From Pelagibius sp050043265 (GTDB lineage Bacteria; Pseudomonadota; Alphaproteobacteria; Kiloniellales; Kiloniellaceae): DNA of 64,000 nt. The notes beneath the pieces are model-generated. The model was not told where the DNA came from. It ran no database searches and saw nothing but the letters and a program-made list of their open reading frames with translations. The DNA lies in contig JBHJIR010000005.1 of NCBI GenBank assembly GCA_050043265.1, forward strand, positions 1 through 64,000, in the 5' to 3' direction. Below, piece by piece: positions 50,171 to 57,214 of this stretch (positions within the stretch are counted from its first letter, which is position 1; each line of letters begins with the position of its first letter). Position numbers and translations under genes: made by a program.

Positions 50171-50694
50171 GCTCCGGCCTCAAGGCGGTTGCCGATACGT
50201 CACAGACGCCACGCGGCGCTGTCCGCCGGCACGTGGACCATTTTCATTCAAAGTTCCGGAAGCGGATGGGCGTCAGTCCGACGCGGCAGCGGACTTCGAG
50301 ACGACGCCCCAGGTTGTAGAACCGTATTCGGAGGCGTCGTTGTTCGCAGGCTCCTGCAGCACGCTGTCGTCAGCCCTCTCCTCGCGCTCGCTCAGCACCT
50401 TGTGGAGGGGCCGAAGCGGACGACGGAGATAGGGGCTGATAAAGGTAGCGCGGCTCCCTGAGCCAAACTTATTCACCGCGTTTGCCCTGTTTTTCTGCGC
50501 AATGTCTGGTGGGTGACGCGGATGCTCGCACCGGCCCGGAGGCCTGTCAACGCAGCCTCCCGACCGTGCCCTGTGGAACTTGGGTATAAGTCGAATTCAA
50601 CTGCCGCTTCAATGACTAAGCTTACCGCTACGCCATCGCCGCCGGCGGCTGGACCCGGCGGGAATACCACCTTTGCGCGAAATCGACCCCGCGC
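50171..50694. other. Poorly explained 524-base stretch
   Basis: Between the PilZ gene and the DUF6285 gene only one weak small ORF (50273-50476, minus strand) can be argued for. Other frames of 60-90 codons occur on both strands but have irregular codon use and no ribosome sites. No hairpin followed by a T-run and no repeat shared with other parts of the window was seen. Confidence 0.4.
50273..50476 (-). CDS. Possible small protein, unknown
   Basis: A 67-codon frame with GTG start at 50476 and no strong ribosome site. The segment ISPYLRRPLRPLHKVLSERE looks protein-like and recalls short alphaproteobacterial proteins that contain a 'SPYL..PLR' motif; the rest (DASEYGSTTWGVVSKSAAAS) is polar. 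It has no signal or membrane segment. The call rests on this motif and fairly high third-position GC. It could equally be a remnant. Confidence 0.3.
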   Translation of the reverse strand: MNKFGSGSRATFISPYLRRPLRPLHKVLSEREERADDSVLQEPANNDASEYGSTTWGVVSKSAAASD

Positions 50695-51051
50695 CTAGCC
50701 GATCAGGGAACGGCGCGCGCTGGTCAGCCGGGTGAGCAGATCAAAGAGGTCTGAATTTCCATCCAGTTTGCCGCCGCGCAGCGCCGCGGCGATCTCCACC
50801 TGGAGGGCCGCCGCGCTGCCTGCCGCCTTGCCGGTAAAGCCGCGCAGCAGCCTCTCGGCCTCGCCGTCGAGCGGTGCTCCGGCTTCCAGTTCCTCCGCCG
50901 CAATCTTCATGGCGTTGGCGATCAAGCGCGCGCGGTAGCGGGCATCGCCGTCGAGCTGGGGCAGCAACACTTCCAGCAGTTCGCGGCGCGCCAGCGCCAG
51001 CAGCCGCGCACCGCCCGGCTCGCCGCCACGTGTCGGTGGGGTACCGCTCAT
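50695..51051 (-). CDS. DUF6285-family protein (LvaB-like position)
   Basis: A 118-residue, mostly helical protein: ARLLALARRELLEVLLPQLD, YRARLIANAMKIAAEELEAG, then LLTRLTSARRSLIG at the end. DUF6285 proteins are typically encoded beside an APH-like kinase and acyl-CoA dehydrogenase. In Pseudomonas putida the levulinate operon has a small protein (LvaB) required for activity of the kinase LvaA; by gene order and size this protein is a candidate equivalent. Its ATG overlaps the kinase stop by four bases, which fits a tight stoichiometric partner. It is the last gene of a five-gene operon. Confidence 0.75.
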   Translation of the reverse strand: MSGTPPTRGGEPGGARLLALARRELLEVLLPQLDGDARYRARLIANAMKIAAEELEAGAPLDGEAERLLRGFTGKAAGSAAALQVEIAAALRGGKLDGNSDLFDLLTRLTSARRSLIG

Positions 51052-52106
51052 GCCGTCTCCTTCCAACGCGCCACCGCCGTCTGCCGCAGGATCTCGGCTT
51101 CGACCGCCGGCGGATAGACCCGTCCGGTCAAGGCGAGTTCCAGGGAGTCCTCGCCGCCGGTCAAGGTGCGTTCGCCCTGCTGCAGAGCGATGATCGCCCA
51201 ACGCAGATGCGCCATGACCTCCCAGAAGGCCACCGCCGCCGGATCGACGGCACAGCCGGCGACGTTTTCGTAGCCGCGGTAGAACGGACCGCGCGGGGCG
51301 ACACCGCCGGCCTCCAGATCCGGATGGGCGTAGCGCCAGCAGGCGGCGCAGAACCAGCCGAGGTCGCTCATCGGGTCGCCCCAGTCGGCGAACTCCCAAT
51401 CCAGGATGCCGGTCAGGCCGTCGCGGTCGACCATGTAGTTGCCGGTGCGGAAATCCTGATGGATCAGGACGGGCCCCTGCGGCGGCGGCGCGTGCAGCTC
51501 GCACCAGCGCAAGCCCCACTCCAGCACCAGGAAGCCGCCGCCCAGATCATCGCGATAACCGCGGTACCGCGCGATTGCCGCCTGCGCCGGATCGGCCGGC
51601 GGCGTGCCGAGAAAGGCGAGGTCGTCGCGCGGCGGCACGATGGAATGGATGCGTGCCAGCTCGCCGCCCAGGCGGCCGGCCAGTTCGTCGCGGTCACCGC
51701 CCAGGTCGCTTTCCTTCATCAGGCGATGCGGCGCCGCGGTACCGGCGACCCGGCGCATGACATAGAAGGCCTTGCCCAGCACGCCGGCATCCTCGCAGAG
51801 CCACAACGGCTCCGGCACCGTCACCCCGGCCTTTTGCGCCACGGACAGCAGCACGAACTCCTCCGCCCGGCTGCGGCTGACCGCGACTCCCGAGGGCGCG
51901 TCGGTGCGCAGCACCGCCTCCAGCGGCCCGGCGAAGGCGCCGCCGTGAATTCTCAGATCGAGCAGCCAGTTTTCCTGAATCGCGCCGCCGGCGAGCGGGC
52001 GGGCGTCAACGACGTCCACTGCCTCGGCGCCCGCCGCCGCCGCCAGGAAGGTTTCGAGCGCCGGCTTGCGGGCGGCGAGACGCTCCTCGGCAAGGGTAGC
52101 GCTCAT
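51048..52106 (-). CDS. APH-family acyl-CoA-associated kinase (LvaA/ACAD10-11 kinase-like)
   Basis: A 352-residue kinase of the aminoglycoside phosphotransferase superfamily, here not for antibiotics. Nucleotide-binding strand: LAGGAIQENWLLDLRI; catalytic loop VLIHQDFRTGNYMVDRDGL with the Asp of HxD and the Asn; metal site ILDWEFADWGDPMSDLGWFC. This subgroup phosphorylates the hydroxyl of 4-hydroxyacyl-CoA, as LvaA and the kinase part of human ACAD10/11 do. Start ATG 52106 overlaps the acyl-CoA dehydrogenase stop by four bases. Substrate assignment relies on the operon, not on residues. Confidence 0.82.
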   Translation of the reverse strand: MSATLAEERLAARKPALETFLAAAAGAEAVDVVDARPLAGGAIQENWLLDLRIHGGAFAGPLEAVLRTDAPSGVAVSRSRAEEFVLLSVAQKAGVTVPEPLWLCEDAGVLGKAFYVMRRVAGTAAPHRLMKESDLGGDRDELAGRLGGELARIHSIVPPRDDLAFLGTPPADPAQAAIARYRGYRDDLGGGFLVLEWGLRWCELHAPPPQGPVLIHQDFRTGNYMVDRDGLTGILDWEFADWGDPMSDLGWFCAACWRYAHPDLEAGGVAPRGPFYRGYENVAGCAVDPAAVAFWEVMAHLRWAIIALQQGERTLTGGEDSLELALTGRVYPPAVEAEILRQTAVARWKETA

Positions 52107-53299
52107 TCCCAGCCCCAGAAATCCGTGCCCTGATCCAGGAAGGCGCGGGCCAGCACCATCTTGTGGACCTCCGAGGCACCGTCGACCAGACGGGCCTGGC
52201 GCGCGTAGCGGTACATCCACTCCAGCGGCGTGTCCTTGGAATAGCCCTTGGCGCCGAGCAACTGGATTGCCGTGTCGACGGCCTGATGCAGGGTGTCGGC
52301 GACCTGGATCTTTGCCATGGAGATCTCCTTGCGGGCGAAGTCGCCGCTGTCCAGCTTCACCGCCGCCCGCATGGTCAGCAGGCGCCCGACCTCGATGGCC
52401 ATGGCCGCCTCGCCCAGCAGCCACTGCACGCCCTCGTGCTCGGCCAGCGGCATGCCGAAGCTCTGGCGCTCGGCAACATGCGGCCGCGCGATCTCCAAAG
52501 CCCGCTTGGCCATGCCGAGCCAGCGCATGCAGTGGGTCAGCCGCGCGGTGCCGAGACGAATCTGCGTCACCTTCAGGCCGTCGCCGACGTTCATCAGGCG
52601 ATCGCTGTCGGGGACGCGCAGGTTGTTGAAGCGCAGCTCGCAGTGGCCGCCGTGCTCCTCCGGTCCCATGATCGGGATGCGCCGGACGATCTCCAGCCCC
52701 GGCGTGTCGCGGTGGAACAGGAAGGCGGTCAGTCCCTTGCGCGCGTCGTCGGAGGTGCGCACCACGGCAATGAAATGCTCGGCGGCACCGGCCCCGGTTA
52801 TGAACCACTTGTGGCCGTTCAGCACCCAGTCGTCGCCGTCACGCTCGGCCCGGCTCAACATCAGGCCGGGGTCGGAGCCAGCGCCCGGCATCGGTTCGGT
52901 CATGGCAAAGGCCGAGCGCACACTGCCGTCGACAATGGGCTGCAGCCAGCGCGTTTTCTGATCCTCGGTCGCGACCTTCTCCAGCACGATCATGTTGCCG
53001 TCGTCGGGCGCCGCGCTGTTGAACACCACCGGCCCGAAGATCGAGCGGCCCATCTCCTCGTAGCAGGCCGCCATGGCGGCGACGCTCAGCCCCTGCCCGC
53101 CCCGCGCCTTGGACATCTGAAGCGCCCACAGGCCGGCGGCCTTGGCCTTGGCGCGCAACGCCTCCAGTGCCGCCGGGGCGATGTTCTCGTGCGCGTCGTA
53201 AGCCGCCGGATCGCTTTCCAGCGGCATGATCTCGGTTTCGACGAACGCTCTGATGCGCAGCCGAAGCTTGTCGGTTTCCGGCGCCAGGGAAAAGTCCAT
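52103..53299 (-). CDS. Acyl-CoA dehydrogenase-family protein (LvaC/ACAD10-11-like)
   Basis: A 398-residue FAD protein of the acyl-CoA dehydrogenase fold. FAD and substrate motifs: SAFAMTEPMPGAGSDPG and WVLNGHKWFITGAG. The position of the usual catalytic Glu (YEGTSEI type) reads LVDGASEVHKM, with Asp in place of Glu, as in the ACAD10/11 group, which removes a phosphate rather than forming an ordinary enoyl-CoA. ATG 53299 is chosen for its GAGG site; the frame begins two codons earlier with TTG. Coupled to the kinase by an ATGA overlap, it should turn phosphorylated 4-hydroxyacyl-CoA into a beta-oxidation intermediate. Confidence 0.85.
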   Translation of the reverse strand: MDFSLAPETDKLRLRIRAFVETEIMPLESDPAAYDAHENIAPAALEALRAKAKAAGLWALQMSKARGGQGLSVAAMAACYEEMGRSIFGPVVFNSAAPDDGNMIVLEKVATEDQKTRWLQPIVDGSVRSAFAMTEPMPGAGSDPGLMLSRAERDGDDWVLNGHKWFITGAGAAEHFIAVVRTSDDARKGLTAFLFHRDTPGLEIVRRIPIMGPEEHGGHCELRFNNLRVPDSDRLMNVGDGLKVTQIRLGTARLTHCMRWLGMAKRALEIARPHVAERQSFGMPLAEHEGVQWLLGEAAMAIEVGRLLTMRAAVKLDSGDFARKEISMAKIQVADTLHQAVDTAIQLLGAKGYSKDTPLEWMYRYARQARLVDGASEVHKMVLARAFLDQGTDFWGWE

Positions 53300-53324
53300 G
53301 TCCAATCCTCAAGAACTCAAAACG

Positions 53325-54098
53325 TCACAGCGTTGCGGATTGCCCACCGTCGACCGTCAGCACGCTGCCGGTGATATAGCGCCCGGCATCGGAGGCCAGC
53401 AACAGCAGCGCGCCGTCCAGGTCGTCCGGATTGCCGAAGCGGCGCAGCGGTACACGCTTGCGCAAGGCCTCGCCGGCCGCGCTGTTCAGGAAGCCGCGGT
53501 TCAGGTCGGTCTCGATGTAACCGGGCGCCAGGGCGGTCACCCGGATGCCCTGGCGTGCCCACTCCGCCGCCAGGGCGCGGGTCAGGTTCACCAGCCCGCC
53601 CTTGGACGCGCAGTACGCCGGCACCTGCGCCGATCCGGCCAACCCCAGGATCGAGGCGACGTTGACGATCGAGCCGCCGTGGCCGAGGCGCGTCATATGC
53701 TCGGCGACAGCCTGGGCCATCAGCCAGGCCCCTTTCAGGTTGGTGTCCATCACCCGGTCCCAGTCGGCCTCGGAGACGTCCAGCGCCGCCTTGCTGTCGG
53801 CGACGCCGGCGTTGTTCACCAGGATCGAGATCGGCCCCAGTTCGGTCTCCGCCGCCCTCACACAGTCGGCCACCGAGGCCGCATCGCCGACATCCAGGCG
53901 CAGCGGAATGGCGCGGCCGTCGCGCGCCGCGATCTGCTTTTGCAGCTCGACCAGCGGCTCCAACCGGCGCGCCGCGATGGCGACCTTGGCGCCGGCCGCC
54001 GCCAGGAGGCGCGCGGCGCGATGACCCAGGCCGCTGGAGGCGCCGGTGACGATGGCGGCCTTGCCGGTCAGGTCGAAAGCCTGCAGTGGACCGCTCAC
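53325..54098 (-). CDS. SDR-family oxidoreductase (LvaD-like position)
   Basis: A 257-residue classical short-chain dehydrogenase. Cofactor loop AIVTGASSGLGHRAARLLAA near residue 14, NNAG in SILVNNAGVADS, catalytic Ser in IVNVASILGLAG and the Tyr-Lys pair in PAYCASKGGLVN. The Ala-Arg-Arg after the second strand (IAARRLE) favours NADPH. Start GTG 54098 overlaps the synthetase stop by four bases (GTGA); upstream in-frame sequence is a shadow of that gene. In the lva model an SDR reduces 4-oxoacyl-CoA to 4-hydroxyacyl-CoA. Confidence 0.88.
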   Translation of the reverse strand: MSGPLQAFDLTGKAAIVTGASSGLGHRAARLLAAAGAKVAIAARRLEPLVELQKQIAARDGRAIPLRLDVGDAASVADCVRAAETELGPISILVNNAGVADSKAALDVSEADWDRVMDTNLKGAWLMAQAVAEHMTRLGHGGSIVNVASILGLAGSAQVPAYCASKGGLVNLTRALAAEWARQGIRVTALAPGYIETDLNRGFLNSAAGEALRKRVPLRRFGNPDDLDGALLLLASDAGRYITGSVLTVDGGQSATL

Positions 54099-55789
54099 AG
54101 GTCGGCCGCCCGGTCGCGCAGCACGAACTTCTGGATCTTGCCGGTGGAGGTCTTGGGCAGCGGCCCGAAGACGATACTGCGCGGCACCTTGTAGTGGGCC
54201 AGCATGTCGCGGCAGAAGGCGACGATCTCCTCCGCCGTTGCCTCTTCCCCGCCCTTCAGCGTCACAAAGGCGCAAGGGCTCTCGCCCCATTTGGGATCGG
54301 GCCGCGCCACGACGGCGGCCTCCAGCACCTTGGGGTGCCGGTAAAGCGCCTCCTCCACCTCCAGGCTGGAAATGTTCTCGCCGCCGGAGATGATGACGTC
54401 CTTGGAGCGGTCCTTCACCTCGATGTAGCCGTCGGGGTGGCAGACCGCGAGGTCGCCGGTGTGGAACCAGCCGCCGGCGAAAGCTTCCGCCGTGGCCGTC
54501 GGGTTCTTCAGGTAGCCCTTCATCACCGTGTTGCCGCGCAGCATGATCTCGCCCAGGGTCTCGCCGTCGTGCGGCACCGGGGCCATGGTCTGCGGGTCCA
54601 TCACCTGGGCGCCCTCCAGGGTCAGGTAGTTCACCCCCTGGCGCGCCATCTTGGCCGACCGTTTCTGCAGGTCGTAGCCGGCCCATTCCTCCTGCCAGGC
54701 ACAGACCGTGGCCGGGCCATAACTTTCGGTCAGACCGTAGAGATGGATGACGCGGAAGCCGTTGGCCTCCATCGCCTCGATCACCGCGCTGGGCGGCGCC
54801 GCCCCGCCGGTGGCGCACTCAACGGTCTGCGGGAACGGTACCTTCACCGATTGCGGAGCGTGGGCCAGCAGGGTCAACACGATGGGCGCACCGCACATGT
54901 GGGTGACGCCGGTATCGCGGATCAGCGGATAGATCACCGCCGGATCGACCTTGCGCAGGCAGACGTGGGTAGCGTTGGCCGCCGTCACCGCCCAGGTAAA
55001 GGTCCAGCCATCGCAGTGGAACATCGGCAGGGTCCAGAGGTAGACCGAGTCCCGGCCCAGGCCGAAGGTGAGCATGTTGCCCACGGCGTTCAGGTAGGCG
55101 CCACGGTGGTGGTAGACCACACCCTTGGGATTGCCGGTGGTGCCCGACGTATAGAGCAGCGACAGCGACTGCCATTCGTCCAGCGGTTCGTCGAAGGCGC
55201 CGTCCGGATCGCCTTCGGCCAGCAGCGCCTCGTAGGTAAGTTCGCCCAGCAGTTCTCCGCTCTCGGCCAGGGGGTCGTCGATGTCGACCACCAGGGGACG
55301 CGCCTGGGTGAGCGCCAGGGCTTCCTTGACGACCGGAGAGAACTCGCGGTCGGTGAGCAGAACCTTGGCCTCGCCGTGCTCCAGGATGAAAGCCAGGGTG
55401 CGCGCGTCGTTGCGGATGTTGAGGGAGTTCAGCACCCCGCCCATCATCGGGATGCCGTAGTGCGCCTCCAGCATCGGCGGGATGTTGGGCGCCATGATGG
55501 CGATGCAGTCGCCGCGCCCGAGGCCGCGCCGGGTCAGTGCCGAGGCCAGGCGGCAGGCACGGTCGTGGAACTCGGCGTAGGTGAAGCGCTGATCGCCGTG
55601 AACCACCGCCAGCTTCTGCGGATAGACGGCGGCGGCGCGCCTCAGGAAGGTGACCGGCGTCAGCGGTGCGGTGTTGGCGGCGTTGCGGGCCAGCCCCGTC
55701 TCCTCCGGCCCCGTCTCCCCCGGCCCCGTCTCATAAATCCCTGCCCCGCTGCCCGCCTGGACTTCGCGGTCGGCTGCGGCACCGCCCAT
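54095..55789 (-). CDS. Acyl-CoA synthetase (AMP-forming; LvaE-like position)
   Basis: A 564-residue adenylate-forming ligase. P-loop SLLYTSGTTGNPKGV near residue 185; IHLYGLTESYGPA; WFHTGDLAVCHPDGYIEVKD; and the catalytic Lys in PKTSTGKIQKFVLR. It belongs to the medium/short-chain acyl-CoA synthetase group. ATG 55789 has GGAGG seven bases upstream; the open frame upstream is not supported. The N terminus holds a short repeat (ETGPGETGPEETG) encoded by 15-base tandem DNA repeats. As the first gene of the operon it would activate the incoming acid to its CoA thioester. Confidence 0.9.
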   Translation of the reverse strand: MGGAAADREVQAGSGAGIYETGPGETGPEETGLARNAANTAPLTPVTFLRRAAAVYPQKLAVVHGDQRFTYAEFHDRACRLASALTRRGLGRGDCIAIMAPNIPPMLEAHYGIPMMGGVLNSLNIRNDARTLAFILEHGEAKVLLTDREFSPVVKEALALTQARPLVVDIDDPLAESGELLGELTYEALLAEGDPDGAFDEPLDEWQSLSLLYTSGTTGNPKGVVYHHRGAYLNAVGNMLTFGLGRDSVYLWTLPMFHCDGWTFTWAVTAANATHVCLRKVDPAVIYPLIRDTGVTHMCGAPIVLTLLAHAPQSVKVPFPQTVECATGGAAPPSAVIEAMEANGFRVIHLYGLTESYGPATVCAWQEEWAGYDLQKRSAKMARQGVNYLTLEGAQVMDPQTMAPVPHDGETLGEIMLRGNTVMKGYLKNPTATAEAFAGGWFHTGDLAVCHPDGYIEVKDRSKDVIISGGENISSLEVEEALYRHPKVLEAAVVARPDPKWGESPCAFVTLKGGEEATAEEIVAFCRDMLAHYKVPRSIVFGPLPKTSTGKIQKFVLRDRAADL

Positions 55790-55925
55790 TCGGATTCCTC
55801 CCCGGAATTGAAGCTTTTCTGCCCCTTTTTGGCGGTTTTTTGCCTGGGGGGCTTGGCTGCGGTATGGTGGGAGGCGAAGGCCCGGCAGGTCAAGCCCACA
55901 GCGCCGGGCAGTGAGGCAAGAAGCC

Positions 55926-56576
55926 ATGATTCATATCGATATCTTCTCCGACACCGTCTGCCCCTGGTGCCTGATCGGCAAACGCCGCCTGGAGGCGGCG
56001 CTGGCCGAACGCCCGGATCTGGAATTGACCGTCCACTGGCGCGTCTTCCAGCTCAATCCGACGATGCCCAAGGCCGGCATGGACCGGCAAAGCTACCTCG
56101 CCATGAAATTCGGCGGGCCGGAGAATGCCGAGATCGTCTACGAGCGCATCCGCCGCGCCGGCGCCGAGGAGGACATCGACTTCGCCTTCGACGCCATCGC
56201 CCGCACGCCCAACACCGTCGACTCCCACCGGCTGATCCGCTGGGCCGCCGGCCAGGATCGCGAGACGGAAACCGTCGAGGCCCTGTTCCAGGCCTATTTC
56301 CTGCGCGGCGAGGACATCGGCGCCCAGGCCGTGCTGGTAGCAGCGGCGGAGAGCGTCGGCATGGACCCGGTCGAGGCCCGCGCCTTCCTGGAGAGCGAGG
56401 CGCTGGAGGCCGAGATCGTCGACGAGGACCGCCAGGCCCGCGGCCTCGGCATCGACGGCGTGCCCTGCTTCATCTTTAACGGCCGCCACGCCCTGGCCGG
56501 CGCCCAGCCTCCCAAGGTGCTGATCCAGATGCTCGACCTCGCCAGCCAGGAAGCGGTAGAGCCGGTGGGCGAGTAG
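55926..56576 (+). CDS. DsbA-family oxidoreductase, FrnE-like
   Basis: A 216-residue cytoplasmic thioredoxin-fold protein of the FrnE/2-hydroxychromene-2-carboxylate isomerase-like group. The active site is CPWC in IFSDTVCPWCLIGKRRLEAA, and the cis-Pro loop is GIDGVPCFIFN. Typical helices RLIRWAAGQDRETETVEALF and YFLRGEDIGAQAVLVAAAES are present. There is no signal peptide, so a general cytoplasmic disulfide or redox role is expected. It is divergent from the acyl-CoA operon. The palindromic element starts 21 bases after its stop. Confidence 0.9.
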   Translation: MIHIDIFSDTVCPWCLIGKRRLEAALAERPDLELTVHWRVFQLNPTMPKAGMDRQSYLAMKFGGPENAEIVYERIRRAGAEEDIDFAFDAIARTPNTVDSHRLIRWAAGQDRETETVEALFQAYFLRGEDIGAQAVLVAAAESVGMDPVEARAFLESEALEAEIVDEDRQARGLGIDGVPCFIFNGRHALAGAQPPKVLIQMLDLASQEAVEPVGE

Positions 56577-56597
56577 CAACACTCCTCGAGGATAAAC

Positions 56598-56740
56598 GCC
56601 TCGTCCTTCGAGACGCGATCCTGCGGACCGCTCCTCAGGATGAGGCTTGGCTTTGGTGTGGCAAAGCCGGAGTCTTTTCCAACCATCAACTCGGCCCTCA
56701 TCCTGAGGAGCCCGCGCCTGCGGGCGTCTCGATGGACGAG
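56598..56740. repeat. Nested palindromic element, left copy (L)
   Basis: Outer arms GCCTCGTCCTTCGAGACG (56598-56615) and CGTCTCGATGGACGAGG (to 56741) are inverted copies with one or two mismatches. Inner arms CTCCTCAGGATGAGGCTT (56631-56648) and GGCCCTCATCCTGAGGAG (to 56710) are also inverted, around a central segment with AACCATCAAC. The right copy at 57057-57193 repeats the same four blocks in the same orientation. Arms of this kind are widespread in alphaproteobacterial intergenic DNA. The element ends 11 bases before the ribosome site of the GIY-YIG gene. Confidence 0.85.
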
Positions 56741-56766
56741 GACCGTGGCACAGGAGAGGATCACCG

Positions 56767-57054
56767 CTGTCCGCCTTCGTCTACATGCTCCGCTGTGCCG
56801 ACGGCAGTTTCTATGTCGGTTCCACACGAAAATCGCTGGAAGAACGCCTTGCTGAGCACAACCTCGGCATCCCGAAGAGCTACACCGCCTCCCGCCGCCC
56901 CGTTGCCCTGGCGTGGAGTCAGGAATTCGCCAATATAACGGACGCAATTGCCGTAGAACGCCAGATCAAGGGCTGGAACCGGGCCAAGAAGGAAGCCCTG
57001 ACCGCGGGTGACTTCGACTCAATTCGGCGGCTGGCGTCGCGGAAGAAGGGATAG
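56767..57054 (+). CDS. GIY-YIG endonuclease family protein (COG2827/URI type) enclosed by repeats
   Basis: A 95-residue single-domain GIY-YIG nuclease. The first conventional start, ATG 56785, would cut off the first strand of the fold. The frame upstream encodes SAFVY before MLRCADGSFYVGSTRK, and CTG at 56767 sits seven bases after AGGAGAGG, so I propose CTG as start. Counting from there, the catalytic set is complete: Tyr6 and Tyr16 (Y-M-L and Y-V-G), Arg27, His31 and Glu64 (AVERQIKGW). The protein ends with a basic tail (SRKKG). Near-identical palindromic elements lie directly on both sides, the right one starting two bases after the stop codon. Confidence 0.85.
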   Translation: MSAFVYMLRCADGSFYVGSTRKSLEERLAEHNLGIPKSYTASRRPVALAWSQEFANITDAIAVERQIKGWNRAKKEALTAGDFDSIRRLASRKKG

Positions 57055-57056
57055 AC

Positions 57057-57193
57057 GCCTCGTCCTTCGAGACGGGCCTGCCGGCCCTCCTCAGGATGAG
57101 GCTTGAGTTTAATAGGTCGAAGGCTGAATCTGCTTCAACCATCAACAAGGCCCTCATCCTGAGGAGCCCCGTAGGGGCGGCTCGAAGGATGGG
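57057..57193. repeat. Nested palindromic element, right copy (R)
   Basis: Same block order as the left copy: GCCTCGTCCTTCGAGACG (57057-57074), CTCCTCAGGATGAGGCTT (57087-57104), a central AACCATCAAC, GGCCCTCATCCTGAGGAG and a degenerate outer arm (GGCTCGAAGGATG). The two copies are direct repeats 459 bases apart. The spacer between inner arms differs in sequence, so this is not a recent exact duplication. It lies between the nuclease gene and the 3' end of the peptide transporter operon. Confidence 0.85.
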
Positions 57194-57214
57194 CAACAGC
57201 GTGGCCATTGCGGC

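Noticed and set aside
51048..52106. Aminoglycoside resistance gene
   Set aside because: The APH fold is present, but the gene is embedded in an acyl-CoA operon with a matching dehydrogenase and DUF6285 partner; that subgroup acts on CoA metabolites.
56598..57193. CRISPR array or transposon with terminal inverted repeats
   Set aside because: Only two repeat copies exist, they are direct and internally palindromic, and there is no transposase or Cas gene. The GIY-YIG/palindrome unit reading fits better.
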